Shown in pieces: positions 26,585 through 35,961 of a DNA stretch of 64,000 nucleotides. Made by a program: the position numbers and the translations under genes. The notes beneath the pieces were generated by a model. It was not told where the DNA came from and searched no databases. It worked only from the letters and a program-made list of their open reading frames with translations. The DNA comes from Candidatus Heimdallarchaeota archaeon (lineage in GTDB: Archaea; Asgardarchaeota; Heimdallarchaeia; Heimdallarchaeales; Kariarchaeaceae): contig JADCLS010000011.1 in assembly GCA_026702845.1 (NCBI GenBank), forward strand, positions 62,001-126,000. The letters run 5' to 3'. Numbering within the stretch: position 1 is the first letter of the stretch; every line of letters begins with the position of its first letter.

Positions 26585-27547
26585 ATGACAGAAATAATCA
26601 TTCAATCAACAAACGTCACAAAAACCTATGATAATGATGTCAAGGCAGTTAAAGGGCTTGACCTGCAGATTAGGAAGGGAGAAGTGTTTGGTTTTCTTGG
26701 TCCAAATGGAGCTGGAAAATCGACTTCAATAAAGATGATAAGTGGAATACTTGCACCAACATCAGGCGTGCTCGAAGTATTAGGCTTTGATGCAACTAAG
26801 GAACATAAGAAAATTGCGCAGTCAATAGGCTATGTTCCTCAAGACCTGGTATTCTATGATCATCTTACAGTAGAGGAGAATTTGAAGACCTTTGCAAAGG
26901 CTTATGAGATAGATAACATTGCTGAAAGAGTTGACTATCTCATGAAATTACTAAAAATCGAGGATCTAAAGGATAGACAGGCAAGAAATATGTCTGGTGG
27001 TCAGAAGAGGCGATTAAACCTTGCTATCGGATTGATTAATAAGCCAAAATTACTCATCCTTGATGAACCTTCAGCAGGAATGGATCCTCAGTCTAGGAAT
27101 GTTCTTTGGAATACTATTGAGGATATGGCCAAGGGAGATGATATCACTATCATCCTTACTACTCATCTGATGGAAACAGCAGATCGTTTATCAGATAGGA
27201 TAGCAATTATCGACGAAGGAGTTGTCAAGGTAGTTGATACCCCTAAAAACCTAAAAGATACCTATGGTGCTGGAGATGTAATTGAGGTAAAACTGAGTGA
27301 TGATCTAGATCATGAAGTTCTTGAAGACTTAAAACTGCAATTTGAGCGATCATTTGGAGAGAAGAATGTCCATCTTCCAGACCATCTCATCAAGGTTATC
27401 GCCACCGATGGAGTTGATGCAATTAAAACGATTGTGGAAACTATTACTAGTAAGGTTGGTAAGGAACACATAGTAAACATCAATATGCATGAAAACAGCT
27501 TAGAGGATGTATTCATCTATCTCACTGGTAAGGAGCTAAGAGAATAA
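26585..27547 (+). CDS. ABC transporter ATP-binding protein (ABC-2 exporter)
   Basis: 320 residues. Walker A GPNGAGKST (about 38-46), Q-loop in VPQDLVF, signature MSGGQKRR (about 138-145), Walker B LLILDEPSAGMDP and H-loop TTHLME are all canonical. The C-terminal 90 residues are the extra domain of DrrA/CcmA-type exporters. It is followed after 13 bases by its permease. Substrate unknown: drug, lipid or peptide export are all usual for the family. Confidence 0.9.
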   Translation: MTEIIIQSTNVTKTYDNDVKAVKGLDLQIRKGEVFGFLGPNGAGKSTSIKMISGILAPTSGVLEVLGFDATKEHKKIAQSIGYVPQDLVFYDHLTVEENLKTFAKAYEIDNIAERVDYLMKLLKIEDLKDRQARNMSGGQKRRLNLAIGLINKPKLLILDEPSAGMDPQSRNVLWNTIEDMAKGDDITIILTTHLMETADRLSDRIAIIDEGVVKVVDTPKNLKDTYGAGDVIEVKLSDDLDHEVLEDLKLQFERSFGEKNVHLPDHLIKVIATDGVDAIKTIVETITSKVGKEHIVNINMHENSLEDVFIYLTGKELRE

Positions 27548-27560
27548 GGAGGAATTAGAA

Positions 27561-28829
27561 ATGAAGAAATTATTACAACTAACAACTAACTACATTAAAC
27601 ACTATACCCGTAATCGATCAATACTAATTGGAGCAATAGTATTCCCACTAGTTTTTGTTGCAGTCTTTGGCATTGCATTTCAATATAGCGAACCTGGAAC
27701 AACTACAATTCGTATTGGTATTCTCAGTACTGATCAGGGAATACCATCCAACGCAATCGTTCCATTTGATAATTCAAATGCTACTGCATTTGAAGTGCGA
27801 GATTATTTCTATGATATTCTTACGGATATTACCTTTGAGGATAATGAAACCAAGATATTTGATATTAGCTACTATAATGCAGACAATGAATCTACTGCCC
27901 TAGCTGATCTCGAGAAACGTGAAATATATATTCTGCTCTATCTTGATAATGATTTTTCTTTAGGCTTTATGGCTGCCCTTCGAAATCAACTGCAAATTAT
28001 CCCAGGAATGGATATATACACCAATAACTGGGTTGGCTATCCTAATGCAAATTATACAACAGATATGGTTATGAAGGGAGATCAAACATTACAGTCATTC
28101 TCTATTGCATCATCTGTTTTACTCAGTGTGGTTAATACTTTCTTCAATCTTGGTGACCAGCTAAATGGAGTGAATATTGATGTAGAAGGAGCGTATGAAA
28201 CTGAATCTTTCACTGCTTTTGATATGGTTCTTCCTGGAATTGTAATGTTTGCATTACTTATAACCATGCAAGTAGTTGCTCAATCTTCACTAAAGGATGT
28301 AGAATCAGGCCTTATTGAGAGATTGAAGATATCTAAAATCTCAGATTGGGAATATACCCTCTCACTCATCCTAGGCCAGTTAGTTATCAGTATCATTCAG
28401 ATACCCATTCTTTTTGGGGTAGGGCTAATGTTTGGGTTCCCCTTCAATTCCAGCATAGGCATCGCATTCCTTTTTGCAGTACTGATCTCATTATCTGTGA
28501 GTGGTATAGGTTTGATGATTGCAGGAATTGTCAAGAATCAGGAAGCTGCTGGTACTGCAGGAAATATGATTGCCACTCCTATGGCTTTTCTCTCCTCAGC
28601 CTTCTTCATGGTGCCTAATCCAGAATTATTTAGCATCGGAGATATTGCATTCAGAGCCTTTGACATTCTACCATCCACCCTAGCCATCGAATCCCTCAGA
28701 TTAGTCATGTTGTCAGGATATGGTTTAGGAGATCTTGTGTATCAACTGGTGTTTCTCAGTGTACTAGCTGTTCTCTACCTAGGTCTAGGAATGTTTCTGT
28801 ATTCTAAAAAACATTTACGAGCAAATTGA
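27561..28829 (+). CDS. ABC-2 type permease
   Basis: 422 residues. One membrane helix near the N-terminus (about 20-42), a large extracytoplasmic domain (about 45-215), then five helices (about 222-415), the standard ABC2_membrane_3 layout. A Shine-Dalgarno aaggagg lies 5' of the ATG. It forms the export channel with the ATPase encoded just upstream. Confidence 0.88.
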   Translation: MKKLLQLTTNYIKHYTRNRSILIGAIVFPLVFVAVFGIAFQYSEPGTTTIRIGILSTDQGIPSNAIVPFDNSNATAFEVRDYFYDILTDITFEDNETKIFDISYYNADNESTALADLEKREIYILLYLDNDFSLGFMAALRNQLQIIPGMDIYTNNWVGYPNANYTTDMVMKGDQTLQSFSIASSVLLSVVNTFFNLGDQLNGVNIDVEGAYETESFTAFDMVLPGIVMFALLITMQVVAQSSLKDVESGLIERLKISKISDWEYTLSLILGQLVISIIQIPILFGVGLMFGFPFNSSIGIAFLFAVLISLSVSGIGLMIAGIVKNQEAAGTAGNMIATPMAFLSSAFFMVPNPELFSIGDIAFRAFDILPSTLAIESLRLVMLSGYGLGDLVYQLVFLSVLAVLYLGLGMFLYSKKHLRAN

Positions 28830-28925
28830 ATTAATTATCAGAACTAATTCTCAATAATTCAATCAGTTAATTACTTAATGTGCATTATCTATAAAAGTAC
28901 TGAGTAAATCAACGAATCGGAACAA

Positions 28926-29267
28926 ATGCAAATTGAATCCATATTATCCGAATTAAATATATCTTTAGAGCAATATGAGAATAATAAGGCCAAAATAATT
29001 GAAACTTCCGAAATGATATTACATTTGGGACAGAAACTCGTCACATATCTGGATCAACCTGCAGTAGCATGTCAAGGGTTGATTCGTTTAGCCATTAAGG
29101 ATTATTTTAACAATACGCCTAGATATTTACGAGTAGATCAATGGGTTCAAGTTTTGAGTTTGAAACTGAGCAGTAGACTATCAAAAATACGTATGGATGA
29201 TTACCAAATTATTGCAGATAGCGTAGTTAAGGATTTTCTTGAATATCAAGCACACATTACAACGTAA
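28926..29267 (+). CDS. Hypothetical helical protein
   Basis: 113 residues, all-helical in appearance, including an amphipathic segment with KAKIIETSEMILHLGQKLVTYL. Not recognised. It converges on the second CheD gene with an 11-base overlap. A TATA-like ctataaaag (28889-28897) sits about 30 bases before the ATG, supporting a real gene. Confidence 0.5.
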   Translation: MQIESILSELNISLEQYENNKAKIIETSEMILHLGQKLVTYLDQPAVACQGLIRLAIKDYFNNTPRYLRVDQWVQVLSLKLSSRLSKIRMDDYQIIADSVVKDFLEYQAHITT

Positions 29268-29751
29268 TTTTATCTTTAATATATTCTCCAGTATCTTCTA
29301 TTCGTAAATAACGGGTGATCTCCATAGATTTACTCATTGGATCAATAATAATAGATCTTGTGTAATCTCCTAAAATATCTTTGGCCACAACAGGAATTTG
29401 ATATTCCTTTAATTCATCTTCCACTTTTTCCACATTTAGAACTCCAGCATGCCTTATTGGTGTATTACTGTTTCTAATCACTCTACCTCCTCCTGCTATC
29501 TTAGCCTCAATATTTTGGGCACCCATCTCAGTTAAGGCCCAGTGCATGGCATCAACAGCCTTATCTGCATACTTACCCAACTTAAAAGAACCATTGGTTA
29601 ACGTTGGGAGAGAAACATGACTGACAGCGAGATAATCACAATCAGGATCATACATTGAAATAATGACACAAGTTCCAACTCCTTTTGCTGTGGCATAATC
29701 TGGAGATGCGATCATTTTCATCGTACCAAGATCAATGGAATAGCGTACCAA
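29257..29751 (-). CDS. CheD-family glutamine deamidase homologue, second copy
   Basis: 164 residues. The catalytic Cys is in GVGTCVIISMYD (about 24-35), the His in SHVSLPTL, and the conserved KIAGGGRVI block lies near residue 87. It shares the fold with the CheD at 3919-4443 but is clearly divergent, so it is not a recent duplication. No chemotaxis genes are adjacent. Confidence 0.82.
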   Translation of the reverse strand: MVRYSIDLGTMKMIASPDYATAKGVGTCVIISMYDPDCDYLAVSHVSLPTLTNGSFKLGKYADKAVDAMHWALTEMGAQNIEAKIAGGGRVIRNSNTPIRHAGVLNVEKVEDELKEYQIPVVAKDILGDYTRSIIIDPMSKSMEITRYLRIEDTGEYIKDKITL

Positions 29752-29869
29752 TAATTTATCGTGTAATTCACTTAATAAAGAATAATGTGATTATCGAATG
29801 CAAAATTGATAGAAATTATCTGTTGAGTAGTGTTTATCACAAAGAAAAAATAATATACATTAATACGTT

Positions 29870-30826
29870 GTGATGTCTATGGATAAAGATTCTATCTATT
29901 TCATGGATCCCTATAGAAGAACTGATGTCCATACTGATATATTTGCAAAGGAAGATACCTGGAAGGAATTTTTTGATGAGTATGCTACTATTTCAACGCA
30001 GTATATTGAAGTCGAACCTGAAATCCAAATATTGATGATCAAATCTACTCCCAAAATTGAAAATGGTAGGCCTTTAATGATAATTCCAGGCTGGTTTTCC
30101 GTTATCACTGCCTGGATAAGCATACTTAAAGAGATCTCCAAACAAAATGTGGTTTATTACTATGAAACACGGGAGAAAACCAGTGCGCGACACTGCAAAA
30201 AGAAAGTAACCTACTCCATTGAACGTTATGCTGAGGATTTTGAAGTAGTTATCAATCAATTAGCCCATCCCATAGAAGAAATTACGGTGTTAGGATCATC
30301 TCTAGGAGGTACTATGCTCTTCAATTATCTTGCAAGATTTAAGAGACATCCCCATTGCACACTTTTAATGGGTCCCAATCCATTTATCAAACTTACTCCA
30401 GTAGCACCTATACTGTTTAATCTCCCAGTATCTGTATTCATTATCTCAATTCGTTATGCTATATGGCACATGGTCAAATTCAGAATCAACAAAGAAGAGG
30501 AACCTGAACAAGTGACCAAATTACTACAGGTGATGAGATTAGCCTTACCAAGAAGAATGAAATACAGTGTTAGGCATTTACGCAAATACAATGCTTGGAA
30601 ACATGATATTGAGGCAATTGATTCAAGAGTTATCCTTATCGGAGCATTAGCTGATAAAATGCATGGAGTAGATCGTACTAGACGCATTCGAGATGCAATA
30701 AAGAACAGTGGGTATCTGGAATATTCTAGTAATCTTGGAGCTCATTCAATAGGTTTTGCCAGAGATATGGTGAGATTGAGCAAAGGTGATAATTCTTTCG
30801 TTGAATGGGATAATACGCAATCTTGA
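29870..30826 (+). CDS. Alpha/beta hydrolase
   Basis: 318 residues. The nucleophile elbow is GSSLGG (142-147), with Ser144 as likely nucleophile. A C-terminal His (LGAHSIGF) and an Asp in ALADKMHGV complete a plausible triad. The oxyanion region is IIPGWFSVIT (71-80). Possible roles: esterase, lipase or thioesterase. The first Met codons (29870, 29873, 29879) are all possible starts. Confidence 0.75.
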   Translation: MMSMDKDSIYFMDPYRRTDVHTDIFAKEDTWKEFFDEYATISTQYIEVEPEIQILMIKSTPKIENGRPLMIIPGWFSVITAWISILKEISKQNVVYYYETREKTSARHCKKKVTYSIERYAEDFEVVINQLAHPIEEITVLGSSLGGTMLFNYLARFKRHPHCTLLMGPNPFIKLTPVAPILFNLPVSVFIISIRYAIWHMVKFRINKEEEPEQVTKLLQVMRLALPRRMKYSVRHLRKYNAWKHDIEAIDSRVILIGALADKMHGVDRTRRIRDAIKNSGYLEYSSNLGAHSIGFARDMVRLSKGDNSFVEWDNTQS

Positions 30827-30898
30827 CCAATTTAGGCTCACCGATTGTTTACTTTTAAATAGGTATATGTTACTCAACTCAATAGTAAGGTGGATTTA

Positions 30899-31627
30899 AT
30901 GAGGAAATTATTTTTTGCTTTGCTTTTCTTTATGGTATTAGGAAGTAGCAGTGCTCAACATGATTTAGATACCATTGTATCAATGCGTTATTCAAACCAA
31001 TTTATGCCTGGAGACAGTTTTACTTGGGAGATGCCTCGAGGTGCTGAGAACTTTGACCTTCCCGAGGGATATGTAGGGAATATTACATTAACTGTCAAGA
31101 AAACACCGTCAAGTTATATAACAGAAGAAATTGATTTTGAGGCATTTTTTTCAGAGCATTTTGCATTCAATGTGGCAGGATATGATATGAGTGGATTAGA
31201 AGATCTCACCTTTCTGTTCTTGTTATTCAATGAAGTAACGTTTGAGGATGGAACTACTATGAATTTCTGTGATGAATTCTGGGTATATATGGTAATTGAT
31301 GATTTTTATTATGATTATGGTAAACCAATAATAGATATATCACGAGAAGGAAGTTATGTCACATATAACGCATCATTGGAATATGATGATGGTTCACTAG
31401 CCAAGTTTACTGGGATCATTAATAGGGATCTAGGAATAACCGATTATCTATATGCCTCATATACTGATGTCAACAATAAAGTAGATGAAATACAAGTGAG
31501 ACTTATTGGGTCAGAGTTGACTCGTTCTGAAGAAGAAATAATTTTGAAACTCCCATTTAATTTCAATATTCTCTATATATTTGTTCTAGTTCTAATTGTT
31601 AGAAAGAAAATTGAATTACTCCATTGA
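30899..31627 (+). CDS. Secreted/anchored hypothetical protein
   Basis: About 242 residues starting MRKLFFALLFFMVLGSSSAQ, a clean signal peptide with cleavage after SAQ or SSA. The rest is beta-rich and acidic (MYVIDD-, DFYYDYG-type segments). It ends with a hydrophobic stretch and basic tail (FVLVLIVRKKIELLH), which points to surface anchoring. An upstream in-frame ATG at 30890 adds three residues. Not recognised. The end overlaps the convergent coiled-coil gene by 12 bases. Confidence 0.65.
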   Translation: MRKLFFALLFFMVLGSSSAQHDLDTIVSMRYSNQFMPGDSFTWEMPRGAENFDLPEGYVGNITLTVKKTPSSYITEEIDFEAFFSEHFAFNVAGYDMSGLEDLTFLFLLFNEVTFEDGTTMNFCDEFWVYMVIDDFYYDYGKPIIDISREGSYVTYNASLEYDDGSLAKFTGIINRDLGITDYLYASYTDVNNKVDEIQVRLIGSELTRSEEEIILKLPFNFNILYIFVLVLIVRKKIELLH

Positions 31628-32149
31628 TTTCATTTTGATAGAATCAGCATCTAATTCGATAAAACCTTTCTCATCCAACATCGGGATAATCCTATTTTTC
31701 AATACTACAGAAGCAATTTTGGACATTTTACTAATCTCACCAATCTTATGAAATTCATCAGGTGCTGATGCCAAGGCAACAAGTACTTCAATCGATTCTT
31801 TCTGACTAGGTACCCACTCGCTTATCACCTTGATTGTATTCTCCAATCCCTTCATTCGTTTGTTTAGCCGGTCATTTTCCTCCTTGATTGGATCAAAGCT
31901 GGTTTTCATCTCTGCTATTTCCTTATCTTTCTCAAGAGTTATACTCTCTAATTGATTCATTAGCTCTCCATTACTTTTTTCAAGGGCCTCAATTCTTCCT
32001 GTTACATCAGATGACCTGTTTTTTTCATCCTGCAGTTCGTTCTTAAGACGTGCAACTTCTTTTTCCAAATGTTGTAATTTGGGTTTAAAATCCTCCACAA
32101 ATGTTGAGAAATCCTCTTCTACTGTCATCAAGTATCGATAGGAATTCAA
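31616..32149 (-). CDS. Coiled-coil protein with C-terminal winged-helix-like region
   Basis: 177 residues. Residues about 15-110 are a long heptad coiled coil rich in Glu/Lys/Leu. The C-terminal 65 (VLVALASAPDEFHKIGEISKMSKIASVVLKNRIIPMLDEKGFIELD) read like a winged-helix DNA- or protein-binding domain. The start may be the ATG at 32131. A role in transcription or in a scaffold is possible; no family name is secure. Confidence 0.55.
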   Translation of the reverse strand: MNSYRYLMTVEEDFSTFVEDFKPKLQHLEKEVARLKNELQDEKNRSSDVTGRIEALEKSNGELMNQLESITLEKDKEIAEMKTSFDPIKEENDRLNKRMKGLENTIKVISEWVPSQKESIEVLVALASAPDEFHKIGEISKMSKIASVVLKNRIIPMLDEKGFIELDADSIKMKSME

Positions 32150-32220
32150 ATAGATAAATATTTTGTGGTCATATTGACAAGAACCAACTACATTTTTCTT
32201 ATAGTGCAGATTATACGCAT

Positions 32221-35200
32221 TTATTCCATTCTGAGGATTGATCCAACCTGTGTCTTGCTCAAGCGTCGTGGAGGCAGTATCAATGGGATTAGATTGATTA
32301 TAATAACAATCACAAAAAAGCTGAAGAAAATAGACCAGTCAATAAAATAATGTATAGGAGGTATAGTATTATTCCCATAACCAGATATTGCTCTGAAGAT
32401 CAATACAACAATATTTGTATAGAAAAATCCAGCAATAACACCAAACACTAAGCCAGTACTCAAAATAACTACATTTTCTATCAGATACAGCCGGAATATT
32501 TGCCGATGTACCATCCCCATAGCCCTGAAAATCCCTATCTCCTTCTTACGAATATTGAGAGATAAGAAGGCATAATAGCTGAAGGCAACAAAAGAGACAA
32601 TCATGAAAACCAATAATAAACCATGAAGGACTGTGAATAGTACCATTTGAACAGAATCTTCAAACACACTACGATCAGCAGATTCAGGAATTATTATCTC
32701 AGATTGTGGAGAAATAATTTTTATTTGCTCTCTAAGTTTCGTTGCATTAACAGATGGATCTAATTTCAAGTACATTCCAGGTGTTGAGTATATTGTACAC
32801 TCTGGAATTGTAGCATTGATATAGGATTCTAAATTCAAAAGATTCATCACAAAATAAGTCTCGTACATATTATACCCAGTTGGGCTATATTGTGAAGGAG
32901 TTACCTTACTTTTGACTAAATTTGGGAAGAGATCAATGGTTGCTGCAAGATGAAATTCATAATTAGGTACCTTTGAAGAGAATGAAATCTCGATATCTGT
33001 TCCCTCTACATAATTTTTAGCAGCAGCAAAACTTTCTTCACCAAGAACTGCATTTTCATTACTTTCATCAAGCAAACCCATTAATTCTGCTATAGATTGG
33101 TCATCAAACTCATCATCCCAATAGGCCACATCTGTAAATTCCTTAGGGTTAATGCCAAGAAAATGATATTCCTCAGTATCACCCCAATTGTAATCAAATG
33201 GGGTTTTCTCAAAGGTTAGTTCCAAAAATGCTGTTGAAGCAACAATATCGAGTGCCTCTAATCTTGCTACCTGACTATCATTTGCATAATTAAAATCAAC
33301 TATGGTCATATCAGATCCTGCATAGTAATACTGTCGTTGTGTACTGTAGCTTTCAAAAGTTGTTGGAATTACAATAGCCATCACTGACAGCAGAGTACCA
33401 ATAATAATAAGAGCGATCAATTTGGATGATGTGAATCGATACTTATACAAATTCCGTAAACTTAATGCTCCAATGGAATTATTATGGTTCCATGTAAAAT
33501 TTGACACATATGATATTAGATATGAAAAATACCTTGCAACTACGAGGGGAGTAGAAACTATCAACAAGATAAAAATGAAGGATCCTAATCCTGACCAGAA
33601 AATCATATAATTCTCCGGAGAGCTAAAAGGGATAAAAGGAACAACCAACCAGTAGGTTGCAGAGATTGCAAAGAAGATGGCATCAATATTCTTTCTCTGC
33701 CAGAATGGTTGCTTAGTTTCTTCCATAATTTCTCCTTCATCAACTGATGTACTAGCCAGAGAATTGATAAGAGGATAATTTATATCCAAACCTAAAATAA
33801 AACCAATAATGGGAATTTTGTAGAACCAGCTTAATGGAAAGATTAACTGAATATTACGTTGCGTAAATTCAAGAAAGCCAGCTGTATTTAATGAAATCTT
33901 GGCCCATCCGATTGAAAGAATCATTCCTATTATAATTGCTAATAAAGTTGTGACTACAAACTCTGCTAACAACATTGTTTTGACTTGAGAGATCTCAGTG
34001 CCTCGAATTTTCATGGTAGAAATAATCTGTTCCTTGCGTTTAACAACCATAGTCAGACTGAAATAAACCAAAAATAGTGATAGTATTGCCATTATCACAT
34101 TTCCAGCCATAGCGATCGATTGCATGGATACTACAATTGCAATTTGTGAACCAATAACATTATCGAGTGGAGAATCAATGGAATAAGGATCCCTATAATA
34201 ATATTCATTGAACTTAACCGAATCAATTGTTTGCCAAGCCCAATCATAGAGTTCCCATCGTATTTGACCAATATTCACAGAAAGTGTCAAACTAATCGAT
34301 TGTTCTGTCAAATCGGTATAATAACACATTCTCAAAGATAGCCCAGTATAGAAATTTGACATTGCATTCTGCCTTTTCTCTTGAAATTCACTTATGAAAT
34401 CATCAGTATCGTCTTCAGACTGAAATATCAACATATCATTCCATGAAACTGAATTTGAGAATTCACTGCCATCATATAATTCCTGTCTTTTATTATAATC
34501 ATCAGGAAAATAAACAACTTTATCCACGGTATAATTAAAATGGTCGTAGGTACTAAAATCAAAAGCAGTGACATTTTCCACTACTTTTAGACTTCCAGTT
34601 GCAATGGGTATGAAATAACTTCCATTACTCAATTGATGAACAAAATTGGTACTCTCACGATTAAGAAGAAGAATTCGGTCATCAGCATTATAGCTGAACA
34701 TATCTGAGAAATATTTGGAATTGATCTCATTTGTATACAGGTAACTGGTCACTTCAGAAGTAACTATACTCTGTTCTTGTTGATCTGCATAATACTCACC
34801 AACTGCATAATCTCCAGGAACAAGTGCATGAATACTTTTGCTTATATGTTTCCGAACCATATCAAAGTTATTTGCTTCAAGCAGGGACTCTACTTTCTGA
34901 GAAATCGTAGTTTCCATTTGTTGGCCCTCAGTCATCGATTCAAGACCAAATAACTGGAAATTAATAATAGGTGTATTTTCTAAATCATAATCATTAAATA
35001 TCTCGTATTTATAAGATTCTGTGGTTAAATGAGAGCTGGAGAAGATTGCCACTGCTATCATCACCCCTATCATACTTGAGAGAATGTAACGTTTATTTAT
35101 CTTCAAGTATTTCAGAATAAGAGGAGGATAATCTTCCAAAGATCCAGTTGTCTCATATCCAGTATTCCTGGATTTTACTACTTTACTAATGGTCCAGGGA

Positions 35201-35340
35201 ACCCAAATAACGAGAAATGGTATTGGGATATAGAGTAAATATATAATATCCCAAATAAGCCAGGGAATGATGGTATTAAAAAGAAATAGTGTAAACCATT
35301 GGTAAATATCCATCTTTTTTCTAGCAAAAAATCGTTCCAT
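32221..35340 (-). CDS. Large FtsX-type ABC permease
   Basis: 1039 residues, a MacB/FtsX-like permease with the two-module arrangement: an N-terminal pair of helices, a long extracellular domain (about 110-420), three helices, a second membrane block around 560-640, a second extracellular region, and a final FtsX domain (SYYAFLSLNIRKKEIGIFRAMGMVHRQIFRLYLIENV, then VFGVIAGFFYTNIV). The RKKEIGIFRAMGM motif is diagnostic. No ATPase gene is adjacent, so the partner (LolD/MacB-type) must be encoded elsewhere. Likely exports or mechanotransmits to an envelope lipoprotein or peptide. Confidence 0.85.
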   Translation of the reverse strand: MERFFARKKMDIYQWFTLFLFNTIIPWLIWDIIYLLYIPIPFLVIWVPWTISKVVKSRNTGYETTGSLEDYPPLILKYLKINKRYILSSMIGVMIAVAIFSSSHLTTESYKYEIFNDYDLENTPIINFQLFGLESMTEGQQMETTISQKVESLLEANNFDMVRKHISKSIHALVPGDYAVGEYYADQQEQSIVTSEVTSYLYTNEINSKYFSDMFSYNADDRILLLNRESTNFVHQLSNGSYFIPIATGSLKVVENVTAFDFSTYDHFNYTVDKVVYFPDDYNKRQELYDGSEFSNSVSWNDMLIFQSEDDTDDFISEFQEKRQNAMSNFYTGLSLRMCYYTDLTEQSISLTLSVNIGQIRWELYDWAWQTIDSVKFNEYYYRDPYSIDSPLDNVIGSQIAIVVSMQSIAMAGNVIMAILSLFLVYFSLTMVVKRKEQIISTMKIRGTEISQVKTMLLAEFVVTTLLAIIIGMILSIGWAKISLNTAGFLEFTQRNIQLIFPLSWFYKIPIIGFILGLDINYPLINSLASTSVDEGEIMEETKQPFWQRKNIDAIFFAISATYWLVVPFIPFSSPENYMIFWSGLGSFIFILLIVSTPLVVARYFSYLISYVSNFTWNHNNSIGALSLRNLYKYRFTSSKLIALIIIGTLLSVMAIVIPTTFESYSTQRQYYYAGSDMTIVDFNYANDSQVARLEALDIVASTAFLELTFEKTPFDYNWGDTEEYHFLGINPKEFTDVAYWDDEFDDQSIAELMGLLDESNENAVLGEESFAAAKNYVEGTDIEISFSSKVPNYEFHLAATIDLFPNLVKSKVTPSQYSPTGYNMYETYFVMNLLNLESYINATIPECTIYSTPGMYLKLDPSVNATKLREQIKIISPQSEIIIPESADRSVFEDSVQMVLFTVLHGLLLVFMIVSFVAFSYYAFLSLNIRKKEIGIFRAMGMVHRQIFRLYLIENVVILSTGLVFGVIAGFFYTNIVVLIFRAISGYGNNTIPPIHYFIDWSIFFSFFVIVIIINLIPLILPPRRLSKTQVGSILRME

Positions 35341-35465
35341 AGTAGCTCACATCATCTCGGGTATAAAAACAAATCCAACTCGGAGCAACTTTAATCTGTC
35401 AGTTTTATACTTAGAATGGATATTAGTACACCTATACACATTAATCAATAACATTGATCACTATT

Positions 35466-35810
35466 TTACAATTCAGTTTTAATTTTCTTGACATATTTAA
35501 TTTCGAAATTATTTAGTTCTTCGATGAGTGGCCGTAGTTTCTCACCAACCTCTGACAGCTTATACTCTACTCTAGGGGGGATCTCATCATAACTAATTCG
35601 CTCGATTAACCCAGCATCAGTAAGATCACTCAATCTATCAGATAATGTTTTAGAATTAATTTTCAGTTCTTTTTTAATGATAGAATATCTGCAGGGATGA
35701 TCATTTTTAATGAATAAGGCGATCAATCTCAGCATATGTCTCCTTCCGAAGAAAGATACAGCATCTTCCAATGTACATTTAGTTTCTACGTTCATTAGAT
35801 TATCTCTCAC
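35466..35810 (-). CDS. HxlR-type winged-helix transcription regulator
   Basis: 114 residues. FFGRRHMLRLIALFI, then RYSIIKKELKINSKTLSDRLSDLTDAGLIER and PPRVEYKLSEVGEKLRPLI match the HxlR/MarR-like winged helix closely. The Cys in VETKCTLED (residue 12) could be a redox or thiol sensor as in HxlR relatives. The start is GTG at 35810 just after gaggtaa; the ATG at 35795 is an alternative. An inverted repeat lies 31 bases upstream (35841). Confidence 0.85.
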   Translation of the reverse strand: MRDNLMNVETKCTLEDAVSFFGRRHMLRLIALFIKNDHPCRYSIIKKELKINSKTLSDRLSDLTDAGLIERISYDEIPPRVEYKLSEVGEKLRPLIEELNNFEIKYVKKIKTEL

Positions 35811-35840
35811 TTACCTCTTAATAAATATTATTTTTAACTA

Positions 35841-35857
35841 AGTTTATTTTATAAACT
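35841..35857. promoter_or_regulatory. Inverted repeat upstream of the HxlR gene
   Basis: AGTTTAT-TTT-ATAAACT is a perfect 7-3-7 inverted repeat, with the same centre (TTT) and arm length as the site at 26494-26510 but different arms. Its position just before the HxlR start suggests autoregulation. Confidence 0.5.
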
Positions 35858-35961
35858 ATTGACATAAATTAAATTAGAATTCCGATGATTGATAATTTTT
35901 ACTTTCGGGCAACTCTCTGAGAACAGAAAAGTCATTAATAAAAAATGGAATCTAGAATTGG

